From SHZL01 sp963708905 (GTDB lineage: Bacteria; Pseudomonadota; Gammaproteobacteria; Xanthomonadales; SZUA-36), in NCBI GenBank assembly GCA_963708905.1, contig CAVPUV010000026.1:1-64000 (forward strand): a stretch of 64,000 nucleotides of DNA. Direction: 5' to 3'. The position numbers were made by a program, and so were the translations under genes. Within the stretch, counting starts at the first letter, position 1. Each line of letters starts with the position of its first letter. The notes under the pieces are model-generated. The model did no database searches, was not told the DNA's origin, and saw only the letters and a program-made list of their open reading frames with translations. Below, in pieces: positions 18,709 through 27,660 of the stretch.

Positions 18709-20894
18709 GTTGAGATGGGCTCCAGCCCCAGCTCTGCACGTTCGGCGTTGGCGTGTTCCAGCATGCGCGCCTGGATGGTTTCAAAGCGGGGATCGCCGGA
18801 AAACACGGCCATTTCGGGCCAGACTTCAGCGAATTTAACGGTGAAAAACATACCTTTATCGACAGCCTGCCCCAGCAATTCGATGGCCCGCTCCCGATCG
18901 CCTGCCAACACATAATAACAGGCTTCTTCGGCCACGAAGAATGGATCGGCGACCGCTTGCGCAATGGAACGGTCATGGGCGGCGCGAACCCGGGCCATCG
19001 CATCATTGAAGCGAGCGTCGTTGCCGGTCCCGGAGTAGGCGCGCGCAATGCGTAACATATCCCCATACCCGCTACCGTCATCCGGGTACTCACTTTCAAA
19101 TGCGGCAAGATCCGGCCAGCGTGATTCGACGAATTCGACCAGCTCTTCAAACTGATCGGCACGGTCCAACTGGGCGATCAACACGCCGACCAGTCCCTCG
19201 CCGGCAAGTTGCGTTGCAATCATCATGGCTTCCTCCCGTCGATCCAGAATCGACAGGGCGATGGCCTTATGCCAGGGGTGCCCGACTTCGATGACCCGTT
19301 CGAATTGACCGGTCTGCAGCAGACTTGCCCCCAGGAGCTGCTTGAGGACGCCATCGCTGGCTTGCTGTTGCAGTGCGGACTCCAGCAGTGGCAAGGCCCT
19401 TGCGGGTTTTCCCAGCGACAGCCAGATGTTGGCTTCGGATTGCAGGATCTGCGGATCACCGGGCAGGAATGGTCGGATACGATCCAGCAGGGCCCGGGAT
19501 TTTTCCTGCATGCCGAACAGGTTGTAGGTGTTGATGGCATTGGCGAAGCCGGGCGGATACAGCGGGTCGCGTTCGACCATGCCTTCCAGGATTTGCAGCG
19601 CCCGCGCATTGTCACCCGTTTCATTGTAGATCACCTGCAGCCAGTTGCTGGCGTCGATCAGACTGGGATTGATTGCCAAAGCCTTTTCCAGCGCTGCAAT
19701 ACCGTCGCGGTGTCCGGTAGGCCGGTTGGCGTGATACAAACCCAGCCCGGCCCAGGCTTCGGCCAGATTGGGGTCGAGTTGTAGCGCCTTGTCCAGGTAA
19801 AGTCTGGCCTGGACGCCCGCCTCGGCCACTGGCACATCGCCATAATTGCGATCGGACAGCAGCAGGGCCGCAATGCCGCGTTGCGCATAGGCGGGTGCGT
19901 AAGCAGGATCCTTCACCATGGCCTTATCCAGCAGTTGCACGGCTGATTCAATCGACAAGCGCTTGCGCTCGTAGATGCGCTGACGTGCCAGCAGGTACAG
20001 GTCGTACACCGCCGAGTCGGTGCGGGCGGCAGCGACCACAACGGGTTCCGACTCCTCACCCATCAGGGCAGCCTTGAGTTGTTCCAGTATGGCGGTGGCG
20101 ATCTCGTCCTGGATGGCGAACACGTCGGTGAGTTCACGATCGTAGGTTTCCGACCACAGGTGAAAGCCATCATCGACCTGGATCAGTTGCGCGGTGATGC
20201 GCACCTTGCCGCCGGACTTGCGCACCGAGCCTTCGAGAATGTGATTCACGCCCAGAGTTTCACCGATCTGCCGCAGGTCCTGGTCTTTCCCCTTGAAGGC
20301 GAAGGAGGAGGTGCGGCCGGCGACCTTGAGTTCCTTGACCTTGGCCAGTGCATTGAGGATCTCCTCGGAGATGCCGTCGGAAAAAAACTCCTGCTCCGGG
20401 TCGGAACTCATGTTGACGAAGGGCAGAACGGCGATGGATTTGGCGGATTTTTCTGCTTCAGGCTCTGCCGGGGTTTCAGTCGTTTCCGCCTGGATTCCAG
20501 CTTGCGCTGGAATGACGGCCTCTTGCGCGGTTTGATTCGAGTTGAACCGTGATTCCCACACGAAGTACGCCAGCGCCAGGATGAGAATGGCAATGATGCT
20601 GCGGTCGAGTTTGCGCCCGGTGGAGCGGGTGATGGACTGGCTGCGATCGACGTCCTTTTCTTTCTTCAGGCCCTCAGGGGTCAGTTCAAACGCCCAGGCA
20701 AAAATCAGCGCCAGCGGAAAGCCGATGATCAGAAGCACCAGGATGGCCTGGATGACCCACTCCGGCGCATGGAAACTTTCCAGCATCAGGTCGGCCACCT
20801 GGGCCAGCAGCCAGGCCGCGATCAGGTAGACGACGCTTACCCGAAAAACATTGCGTCGTTTGAGCTCCTCGAAAAAGCCGGGTGTCACGTTCAT
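18705..20894 (-). CDS. TolB-like/TPR membrane protein, paralog C
   Basis: This is a 729-residue paralog with the usual tail (FFEELKRRNVFRVSVVYLIA), three helices, TolB-like domain (FVNMSSDPEQEFFSDGISEE) and TPR repeats, ending GDPRFETIQARMLEHANAER. The linker between the third helix and the TolB-like domain includes AVIPAQAGIQ. This is the typical translation of a palindromic intergenic repeat, here inserted in frame. A 179-base block covering this linker is almost identical to copy D. It overlaps copy B by 4 bases and follows copy D after an 18-base gap. Confidence 0.8.
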   Translation of the reverse strand: MNVTPGFFEELKRRNVFRVSVVYLIAAWLLAQVADLMLESFHAPEWVIQAILVLLIIGFPLALIFAWAFELTPEGLKKEKDVDRSQSITRSTGRKLDRSIIAILILALAYFVWESRFNSNQTAQEAVIPAQAGIQAETTETPAEPEAEKSAKSIAVLPFVNMSSDPEQEFFSDGISEEILNALAKVKELKVAGRTSSFAFKGKDQDLRQIGETLGVNHILEGSVRKSGGKVRITAQLIQVDDGFHLWSETYDRELTDVFAIQDEIATAILEQLKAALMGEESEPVVVAAARTDSAVYDLYLLARQRIYERKRLSIESAVQLLDKAMVKDPAYAPAYAQRGIAALLLSDRNYGDVPVAEAGVQARLYLDKALQLDPNLAEAWAGLGLYHANRPTGHRDGIAALEKALAINPSLIDASNWLQVIYNETGDNARALQILEGMVERDPLYPPGFANAINTYNLFGMQEKSRALLDRIRPFLPGDPQILQSEANIWLSLGKPARALPLLESALQQQASDGVLKQLLGASLLQTGQFERVIEVGHPWHKAIALSILDRREEAMMIATQLAGEGLVGVLIAQLDRADQFEELVEFVESRWPDLAAFESEYPDDGSGYGDMLRIARAYSGTGNDARFNDAMARVRAAHDRSIAQAVADPFFVAEEACYYVLAGDRERAIELLGQAVDKGMFFTVKFAEVWPEMAVFSGDPRFETIQARMLEHANAERAELGLEPIST
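20491..20519 (-). repeat. Palindromic repeat inside paralog C
   Basis: TGGATTCCAGCTTGCGCTGG followed by AATGACGG is an inverted repeat (ATTCCAG...CTGGAAT). It has the form of the widespread proteobacterial element translated as VIPAxAGIQ. It lies in frame in the linker between the third membrane helix and the TolB-like domain. Confidence 0.7.
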
Positions 20895-20912
20895 TACTTG
20901 CTCACATCATAC

Positions 20913-23084
20913 TCATGTAGAGACAGGTTCCAGTCCAAGTTGTGATCGCTCGCGATTGAGGTGCTCGATCATGCGCTGCTGGATGGCCTCGTATTCCGGT
21001 GATCCGTCGAGTTCCCTGAAATAGGGGTATTCCTTGCTGATTCTGCTGGAAACGATCAATCCACCATCGATGGCCTTGCCCAGCCACTGCAAAGCCTGGT
21101 CGGGTTCATCCGCCATGGCATGGTAGGCGGCCAGCACCATCAGGAACTCACCGCCCTGCATGCCTTGGGCCAGCGTCTGTTCGCTGACCTCGCCCAGCAC
21201 GGCCATGGCTTCGTCAAAACGGGCCTGGTTGCCGGCTCTGCGATAAGCCAGGGCGACATCAGCCATCTCCCGGTAACCGAACATGGATGCCGGCACAGCC
21301 TTCTGGAACGCCGCGAGGTCCGCCCAGTGCTCCTCGAAATAACGCAGCAACAGTCCGGACTGGTCGCTGGCGTTGAGGAAGGCGAACAATGGCCCCACCA
21401 CGCCGTTGGCGGCGCGCTCGCTGGCGGTGATCGCGGCTTCTTCATTGCGATCGAGGTTGAACAGCGACCAGACGATGTACTCCGACCATTGGTCATCGAA
21501 CACGAGATCGTACTGATGAGTGAGCCAGTTTCCCTGGTTGACACTCGCCCGAAAGGTTCGATCCGTGGGTTGAATGGCGAGCGCCGCCTGCGAGCGCTTG
21601 AGGCCGTCGGCCGCTTTACCCTGCACGAAATCTACCCAGGCGCGGCCGCCCTCGATCTGCGGATCGCCGGGCAGGAAAGGCTCCATCTGATCCAGGTAAG
21701 ACCGGGCTTCGTCAGCCTTGCCCGTCAATGCCATCTGAAACACCCGGTTTCCCATGGCGGGCTTGTACAGGGGATCACGGGTCGCGATTTCATCCAGCAA
21801 GGCCATGCTTTCGGTAACGCGGTTCACCGACCAGTAGCTCAGGGTCAGCCAATTGCCGGCGTCGTTCAGGTTGGGGTTGATGGCCAGCGCCTTTTCCAGC
21901 ACCGGAATGCCTTTTTCTGGCTGTGGCGGCGGCCCGGTGTAATACAGACCCAGTCCGGCCCAACCCTCGGCCAGGTTCTCGTCCAGCGCCAGCGCCTTGT
22001 CCAGGTACAGTTTGGCTTGCGCCATCGCCTGGTCCTGGGGAGTGTTGCCGTAGCTGGTCACGGACAAAAGCAGGGCGGCAATGCCCCGCTGGGCATAGGC
22101 CGGTGCATACTCCGGGTCGATGGCGATGGCCCGGTCCAGCAATTCGGCGGCCGATTCGATGGTCAGCCGGGTGCGTTCGTACATGCGCTGCTTGGCCAGC
22201 AGATAGAGCTCATACGCTTTGGAGTCGGTGCGCGTGGCGGTGATCACCGCGGCTTCGCCCTCCAGCAGCGTCGCCTTCATTTCCTTGATAATGGCCCTGG
22301 CGATCTCGTCCTGGATGGTGAAGACATTTTCCAGCTTGCGGTCGTAGCTTTCCGACCACAGGTGAAAGCCGTCGCTCACCTGGATCAGCTGGGCGGTGAT
22401 GCGAACCTGGTCGCCGAACTTGCGCACCGAGCCTTCCAGGATGTTCTCCACGCCCAGCGTTTCACCGATCTGGCGCAGGTCCTCGTTCTGGCCCTTGAAG
22501 GCGAAGGAAGAAGTGCGGCCCGCGACCTTCAGCTCCTTCACCTTGGCCAGAGCGTTGAGGATTTCCTCGGAGATGCCATCGGAGAAATATTCGTTGCTCG
22601 CATCTTCGCTCATGTTGACGAAAGGCAGCACGGCGATGGATTTGGCGGATCTTTCTGCTTCAGGCTTTGCCGGGGTTTCAGTCGTTTCCGCCTGGATTCC
22701 AGCTTGCGCTGGAATGACGGCCTCTTGCGCGGTTTCATTCGAGTTGAACCGTGATTCCCACACGAAGTACGCCAGCGCCAGGATGAGAATGGCAATGATG
22801 CTGCGGTCGAGATTGCGCCCGGTCACATGGGTGATGGACTGGCTGCGATCGACGTTTTTTTCTTTCTTGATGCCTTCCGGAGTGAGTTCAAAAGCCCAGG
22901 CAAAAATCAGTGCCGGAATAAATCCGATGCCGAGCAGGGCGATGACCAGGGTAACTGCCGAATCGGACAGGCCGATGCGCGGGAACACCAGGTCGGCCAC
23001 CTGCATCAGCAGCCACGAGGCCACCAGATAGACAATGCCGACGCGGAACACGTTGCGGCGTTTGAGTTCCTCGAAGAAGCTCAT
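20913..23084 (-). CDS. TolB-like/TPR membrane protein, paralog D
   Basis: This 723-residue paralog starts MSFFEELKRRNVFRVGIVYL, overlaps copy E by 4 bases and ends EYEAIQQRMIEHLNRERSQL. It has three helices, a linker with AVIPAQAGIQ, a TolB-like domain (FVNMSEDASNEYFSDGISEE, ILEGSVRKFGDQVRITAQL) and TPR units (YAPAYAQRGIAALLLS, ALAINPNLNDAGNWL). The middle TPR section diverges more than the N-terminal half. That fits a conserved assembly domain with changing ligand surfaces, though this is inference. The linker and third helix are near-identical at DNA level to copy C. Confidence 0.8.
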   Translation of the reverse strand: MSFFEELKRRNVFRVGIVYLVASWLLMQVADLVFPRIGLSDSAVTLVIALLGIGFIPALIFAWAFELTPEGIKKEKNVDRSQSITHVTGRNLDRSIIAILILALAYFVWESRFNSNETAQEAVIPAQAGIQAETTETPAKPEAERSAKSIAVLPFVNMSEDASNEYFSDGISEEILNALAKVKELKVAGRTSSFAFKGQNEDLRQIGETLGVENILEGSVRKFGDQVRITAQLIQVSDGFHLWSESYDRKLENVFTIQDEIARAIIKEMKATLLEGEAAVITATRTDSKAYELYLLAKQRMYERTRLTIESAAELLDRAIAIDPEYAPAYAQRGIAALLLSVTSYGNTPQDQAMAQAKLYLDKALALDENLAEGWAGLGLYYTGPPPQPEKGIPVLEKALAINPNLNDAGNWLTLSYWSVNRVTESMALLDEIATRDPLYKPAMGNRVFQMALTGKADEARSYLDQMEPFLPGDPQIEGGRAWVDFVQGKAADGLKRSQAALAIQPTDRTFRASVNQGNWLTHQYDLVFDDQWSEYIVWSLFNLDRNEEAAITASERAANGVVGPLFAFLNASDQSGLLLRYFEEHWADLAAFQKAVPASMFGYREMADVALAYRRAGNQARFDEAMAVLGEVSEQTLAQGMQGGEFLMVLAAYHAMADEPDQALQWLGKAIDGGLIVSSRISKEYPYFRELDGSPEYEAIQQRMIEHLNRERSQLGLEPVST
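22693..22720 (-). repeat. Palindromic repeat inside paralog D
   Basis: This copy carries the same 28-base inverted repeat (TGGATTCCAGCTTGCGCTGG, AATGACGG) as paralog C, at the equivalent codons. It encodes VIPAQAGIQ in the linker. It lies within the 22633-22811 tract that is shared with 20431-20609. Confidence 0.7.
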
Positions 23085-25258
23085 ATCGTTGCCGGCTCCA
23101 GTCCCAGTTTTTGCCGCTCGCTGTTTACGTGTTCGATCATGCGTGACTGGATGGCCTCAAAACGCGGGTCGCCTTCCAGCGGCGCCAGCGCCGGCCAGTC
23201 AAAGGCGATTCTCTTGCCGGTAATCACGCCGGCGGTAACGGCGCGGTCCAGGTAATCCATGCTGGCGCCAAAGTCCCCCGCCAGGGCAAGGTAAGCGGCC
23301 TCCGACATAAAGAAAATTGAGTTATTCACTCCTTGCGCCATCAGATCCTGGTGCGTGGCCTTGACCCGCTGCATGGCATCTTCAAAACGCTCCTGATTGC
23401 CGGCGCGTGAGTAGGCCAGCGCCACGTCGAGCATGAGGAAGTCACCCAGGCCGCTGTAGGGCGGAAAATCCCTGCGCAGGGCATCCAGGTCGGGCCAGCG
23501 TTCTTCGAGGTAAGCAATCAATTCATCCGAGCGGCCGGTGACGTTCAGGAAGTTAAACAGGGTGCCGACATCGGCGACCTCTTCCGCCCGCTTGAAGGCC
23601 AGCATGGACGCTTCTTCGGTGCGCCCGAGGTAGGTCAAAGCAAAAATCGGGTGCCACTCTTCGCCTTCCGCGGCCACGCGCTCGTACTGGTGGGAATCCA
23701 TCCAGGCGAAACTGCGCGTCAGCCGGGCGACGGAATTGGTGGGTTGAAGTGCAACTGCGGATTCGATCAGGGCTGCTCCATCTGCCGTCTGCCCCAATGA
23801 CATCCGGATTGCCGCTTCGCTGGACTGGATCACGGCATCGTTGGGGATCAGCGGGCGGATGCGCTCGAGGTAAGCGAAGGCCTCGTCCTGTTTGCCGAAG
23901 GTGATGAAGTGATTTACCGCATTGCGGATGCCGGGGCGGTAGAGTGGATCACGTTCTATCATGTCCATCACCACGCGGCCGGCCTCGCCAGGCTTGCCGA
24001 GCTGCTGCAAGGCATTGTGCAACCAGTTGCTGGCGTCGATCAGGCCCGGATTCATGGCCAGGGCTTTTTGCAGTACCTCTGTGGCCTGAGCCAGATCCGG
24101 CTTGGGTTGGTCTATGTAGTGCAAGCCCATTCCAGCCCAGGCCTCGGCCAGTTCAGGGTCCAGTTGCAAGGCCTTGTCGAGATAGAGCTTGCTCTGCGCC
24201 TGCGCCTGCTGCTGTGGAATTTCGCCATACGCGCCGCTGCCTTCCGAGAGCAGCAAGGTGGCAATGCCGCGCTGCGCATAGGCGGGTGCGTATTCAGGGT
24301 CGATGGCGATGGCCTTGTCCAGTAGATCGGCGGCGGCCTCGATGGTCGGGCCGGTGCGTTCGTACATGCGCTGCTTGGCCAGCAGGTAAAGATCGTAGGC
24401 TTCGGTATTGGTGCGCGCCGCCGTGACCGCGGATTCTTCTCCTTCCAGCAGCGTTGCCTTGAGTTGTTGCAGGATGTTTCTGGCGATTTCGTCCTGGATG
24501 GCAAAAACATTGTCCAGTTCCCGGTCGTAGGTTTCGGACCACAGGTGGAAGCCATTATCGACGCGGATCAACTGCGCGGTGATGCGCACCGTGTTGCCGG
24601 ACTTGCGCACCGAGCCTTCGAGAATGTGATTCACCCCCAGGGTCTCGCCGATCAGGCGCAAGTCCTGGTTTTCACCCTTGAAAGCAAACGACGAGGTGCG
24701 GCCGGATACCTGCAGCCCTTTGACCTTGGCCAGGGCATTGAGGATTTCTTCGGAAATCCCGTCGGAGAAATACTCCTGCTCCGGGTCGGATGACATGTTG
24801 ACGAAGGGCAGCACGGCGATGGATTTTTCCAAAGAGGTCGGATCTAATTTCCCATTAACGGCGCCGGAGACCTTGTCGCTTTGCGCCTGGGAAATTGTAT
24901 CCGGCCCCATTTCCGCAAAACGCGATTCCCAGATGAAATAAGCCAGGGCAACGGCCATCAGGCCAATGATGACGAAATCGAGCTTACGGCTGGTTTGGGG
25001 TGTAATGGACTGGCTGCGGTCGACGGTCTTTTCTTTCTTCAGGCCTTCCGGGGTGAGTTCATAGGCCCAGGCAAAGAACAGCACCAGCGGCAGCAACAAT
25101 GCCAGCACGGTGACCAGCATCTTCATTACCCAGCCGGGCGCTTCAAACGTCTCGGCGGCCAAATCGGCCGCTTGCGCCAGCAACCAGGCCAGCACGATAT
25201 ATGCCGCGCCGACCTTGAAGACGTTTCTTCTTTTTAACTCCTCAAACAGTCCTGCCAT
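23081..25258 (-). CDS. TolB-like/TPR membrane protein, paralog E
   Basis: This 725-residue paralog has tail LFEELKRRNVFKVGAAYIVL, three helices, a linker without the palindromic repeat (EMGPDTISQAQSDKVSG), TolB-like domain (AVLPFVNMSSDPEQEYFSDG, ILEGSVRKSGNTVRITAQL) and TPR repeats, ending GDPRFEAIQSRMIEHVNSER. A 134-base gap separates it from copy F upstream, the largest gap in the array. A secondary promoter could sit there, but I see no clear -35/-10. It overlaps copy D by 4 bases. Confidence 0.8.
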   Translation of the reverse strand: MAGLFEELKRRNVFKVGAAYIVLAWLLAQAADLAAETFEAPGWVMKMLVTVLALLLPLVLFFAWAYELTPEGLKKEKTVDRSQSITPQTSRKLDFVIIGLMAVALAYFIWESRFAEMGPDTISQAQSDKVSGAVNGKLDPTSLEKSIAVLPFVNMSSDPEQEYFSDGISEEILNALAKVKGLQVSGRTSSFAFKGENQDLRLIGETLGVNHILEGSVRKSGNTVRITAQLIRVDNGFHLWSETYDRELDNVFAIQDEIARNILQQLKATLLEGEESAVTAARTNTEAYDLYLLAKQRMYERTGPTIEAAADLLDKAIAIDPEYAPAYAQRGIATLLLSEGSGAYGEIPQQQAQAQSKLYLDKALQLDPELAEAWAGMGLHYIDQPKPDLAQATEVLQKALAMNPGLIDASNWLHNALQQLGKPGEAGRVVMDMIERDPLYRPGIRNAVNHFITFGKQDEAFAYLERIRPLIPNDAVIQSSEAAIRMSLGQTADGAALIESAVALQPTNSVARLTRSFAWMDSHQYERVAAEGEEWHPIFALTYLGRTEEASMLAFKRAEEVADVGTLFNFLNVTGRSDELIAYLEERWPDLDALRRDFPPYSGLGDFLMLDVALAYSRAGNQERFEDAMQRVKATHQDLMAQGVNNSIFFMSEAAYLALAGDFGASMDYLDRAVTAGVITGKRIAFDWPALAPLEGDPRFEAIQSRMIEHVNSERQKLGLEPATI

Positions 25259-25392
25259 ACGCTTGCCTGCTCTTATGACTCTCCATTATGGCGGCAGCCT
25301 ACACCTGATTGTAGCAAGTTTGGGCATCAATACGCGTGGCGGAATTTTGGACTGGTAAATTTCAGCGCTTGGGATGTCTCTTTGTCACTTTG

Positions 25393-27660
25393 TCAGGGAT
25401 GGAAGTCCGCCAAACCCAACAGCTCATAAGCTGCCTTGCGCTGCACTTCCATGTCGTCTTCCAGCAAGGTGATCAGGCGCTTGAATTCGGGTTCCTGGTG
25501 CAGGGGTTCAAACTGGAAGTCTGTGTACACCCAGTCGCGCCAGCCCAGGCGCCAACCCTGGTCAAAAGCTTCCTGCAACGATGCCATGGCGGCGGCCTTG
25601 TCACCCCTGGCAACTTCGATCAGGGCCTGTCTGAACGGCTTGTCAAAGGGAATAATGCGGCCGTCGGAGCGTTTATTCAGTGCGTCTGCATGGTCCAGCA
25701 AGGCAACCACCTGTTCCGATGTGGGGTCCTGCAGTTTCAGCACGAAGGCCATGCCGGCCAGCACATGGATATCGCCTGCATCATCGGCATCGAGTGGCGA
25801 AGCCAGCCCGTCCGGAAGCTTCTCGTGCAAAATGTTCAGAGCCCGATCATAATCGCGCCGCCGTACGGCATCATCCACCAACAATTTTTTGATGATTTCG
25901 TCGGAGCCCTGACGGGGAGGCAGTTTGTCGTCATAGGCTTTTTGCGCCAGGCTGAGCGCCTGTTGATATTGTTCCTGTTGCAGCAATAGCTCGATCCGGG
26001 TGGCTACGGTCAAAGGGTGATCAGGGTCCAGGCTGGCCGCTTTCTGCAAGCTATTCCCGGCCTGCCTGGTGTCGCCGAGGTCCAGCCAGGTCAGGGCGGC
26101 TCCCGCTTGCAGTTCGGGGTCCGCGGGGTCCACTTCCATCGCCTTGCTCTGCCAATAAAGGTTGGCGGCCATTTCACCACGGAACAGAGTCAAATAGCTT
26201 ATGCCGTAGAACTGCATGGGATTGCCGGGCTGGATTTCCCCAATCCTGCCACACTCCCGGGTTGCTGCCGCCACATCTACCAGCTTGGCTTTGGTGATGC
26301 ATAATTCCCATTGCACCGTGGTGTCATAGGGCTCGATGCGGGAAGCCTGCTGCAGATAGGCCAGCCCCTCTTCGACCTCGTTGCGGTCAAACAGGAATCT
26401 TCCATACCGGGTCAGAGCGGTGGCGTTTCTCGGGTTGGAATCCAGGGCCTTCTCAAAGGATTTCCGCGCGGCGGCGAATTCCCTTTCGTAGTCCTGAATA
26501 TGACCCCGGTAACCATAGGCATCGCTGTTGCTGGGGTCTTTCGCCAGGATTTCATCCAGCAAGGGATTGGCCTTGGCGAAGGCTTCCGGCGCCGCAATGG
26601 CCCCGGTTTGAGCCTGGGCAACCCAGGCCCGGGAGAGGGCGAGTTTGGTGGGCAAATAGTCGGGATCCAGGCGCAGTGACTCGCTCAGCAGGCGTTCCGC
26701 CTCGCGCAGGCTCTCGAACGAGTACAGATTCAGCGACTGCAGGCCCTTGAGGTACAGGTCATAAGCGTTCATGCCGGTGCGGGTATGCACGGCGATGCGG
26801 TTTTCATCCTCGCCCAGCAGGTTGACTTTCAACGCCTCGGCCACCTGCCGCGCGATGTCTTCCTGGATGGCAAAAATATCCTCGAGGTCGCGGTCATAGG
26901 TATCCGACCAGATGTGGAATCCATCCTCGACGTTGATCAGCTGCACCGTGACGCGAATGCGCTGGTTTTTGTCGTCCTTGCGCACGCTGCCTTCCAGCAG
27001 CGTATTCACACTCAGTTTTTTGCCGATGTCACGCAAGTCCTCGGTCTTGTCCTTGAAGGCGAAGGACGAGGTTCTTCCCGCCACCTGCAGGTGCTTGATC
27101 TGCGCCAGGATGTTGAGCAATTCTTCGGTCAGGCCGTCGGTGAAGTATTCATTGTCTTTGGCCGGGCTCATATCGACGAAGGGGAGTACGGCGAGGGATT
27201 TTTGTTGGGCTTGGGTTGGGGGCGCTGTTCCAGCAAGCTCTGAGCCCTCGGCGCCTGCGGTTTCTCTGCCTTCAACCTGGATTCCGGCATTCGCCGGAAT
27301 GACGGCATCGGGTGGTGAAAGGAACTTGTCCCAGGCGAAGTAGCCCAATGCCAGCGCCAGGATGACGATGATGCTGCGATCCAGTTTGCGCCCGGTGTGG
27401 TGGCTGATGGACTGCGCGCGGTCGACATCTTTTTCCTTTTTCAAGCCCTCTGGCGTCAGCTCGAAGGCCCAGGCGAACACCAGCGCAAGAGGCAGGCCCA
27501 TGGCCAGCAACAGCATGATGGCTTGCATCAGCCAATGAGGTGCTTCGATGTTGTCCAGCACGATATCGGCGACCTGCAGGACCAGCCAGGCAGTGATGAC
27601 ATAGGCAATACCTACGCGAAATACGTTACGACGTTTTAGCTCCGCAATGAAAGTCATCAA
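25393..27660 (-). CDS. TolB-like/TPR membrane protein, paralog F
   Basis: This 755-residue paralog has tail MTFIAELKRRNVFRVGIAYV, three helices and a linker with AVIPANAGIQ. The TolB-like domain is variant (FVDMSPAKDNEYFTDGLTEE, LLEGSVRKDDKNQRIRVTVQ) and a TPR region follows (DPSNSDAYGYRGHIQDYERE, GRFLFDRNEVEEGLAYLQQA). The C-terminus (EPEFKRLITLLEDDMEVQRK) differs from copies A-E, so F is a more distant member. It overlaps copy G by 4 bases. Confidence 0.8.
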   Translation of the reverse strand: MMTFIAELKRRNVFRVGIAYVITAWLVLQVADIVLDNIEAPHWLMQAIMLLLAMGLPLALVFAWAFELTPEGLKKEKDVDRAQSISHHTGRKLDRSIIVILALALGYFAWDKFLSPPDAVIPANAGIQVEGRETAGAEGSELAGTAPPTQAQQKSLAVLPFVDMSPAKDNEYFTDGLTEELLNILAQIKHLQVAGRTSSFAFKDKTEDLRDIGKKLSVNTLLEGSVRKDDKNQRIRVTVQLINVEDGFHIWSDTYDRDLEDIFAIQEDIARQVAEALKVNLLGEDENRIAVHTRTGMNAYDLYLKGLQSLNLYSFESLREAERLLSESLRLDPDYLPTKLALSRAWVAQAQTGAIAAPEAFAKANPLLDEILAKDPSNSDAYGYRGHIQDYEREFAAARKSFEKALDSNPRNATALTRYGRFLFDRNEVEEGLAYLQQASRIEPYDTTVQWELCITKAKLVDVAAATRECGRIGEIQPGNPMQFYGISYLTLFRGEMAANLYWQSKAMEVDPADPELQAGAALTWLDLGDTRQAGNSLQKAASLDPDHPLTVATRIELLLQQEQYQQALSLAQKAYDDKLPPRQGSDEIIKKLLVDDAVRRRDYDRALNILHEKLPDGLASPLDADDAGDIHVLAGMAFVLKLQDPTSEQVVALLDHADALNKRSDGRIIPFDKPFRQALIEVARGDKAAAMASLQEAFDQGWRLGWRDWVYTDFQFEPLHQEPEFKRLITLLEDDMEVQRKAAYELLGLADFHP
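27277..27305 (-). repeat. Palindromic repeat inside paralog F
   Basis: CTGGATTCCGGCATTCGCCG followed by GAATGACGG is an inverted repeat (ATTCCGGC...GCCGGAAT) of the same class as in copies C, D and G, with a different loop. It is translated VIPANAGIQ in the equivalent linker position. Confidence 0.7.

Noticed and set aside
21120..22754. A 544-codon open frame on the plus strand
   Set aside because: It lies entirely opposite paralog D, which has clear family motifs, and its own composition (His, Gly, Gln, Val rich) is that of a high-GC antisense shadow.
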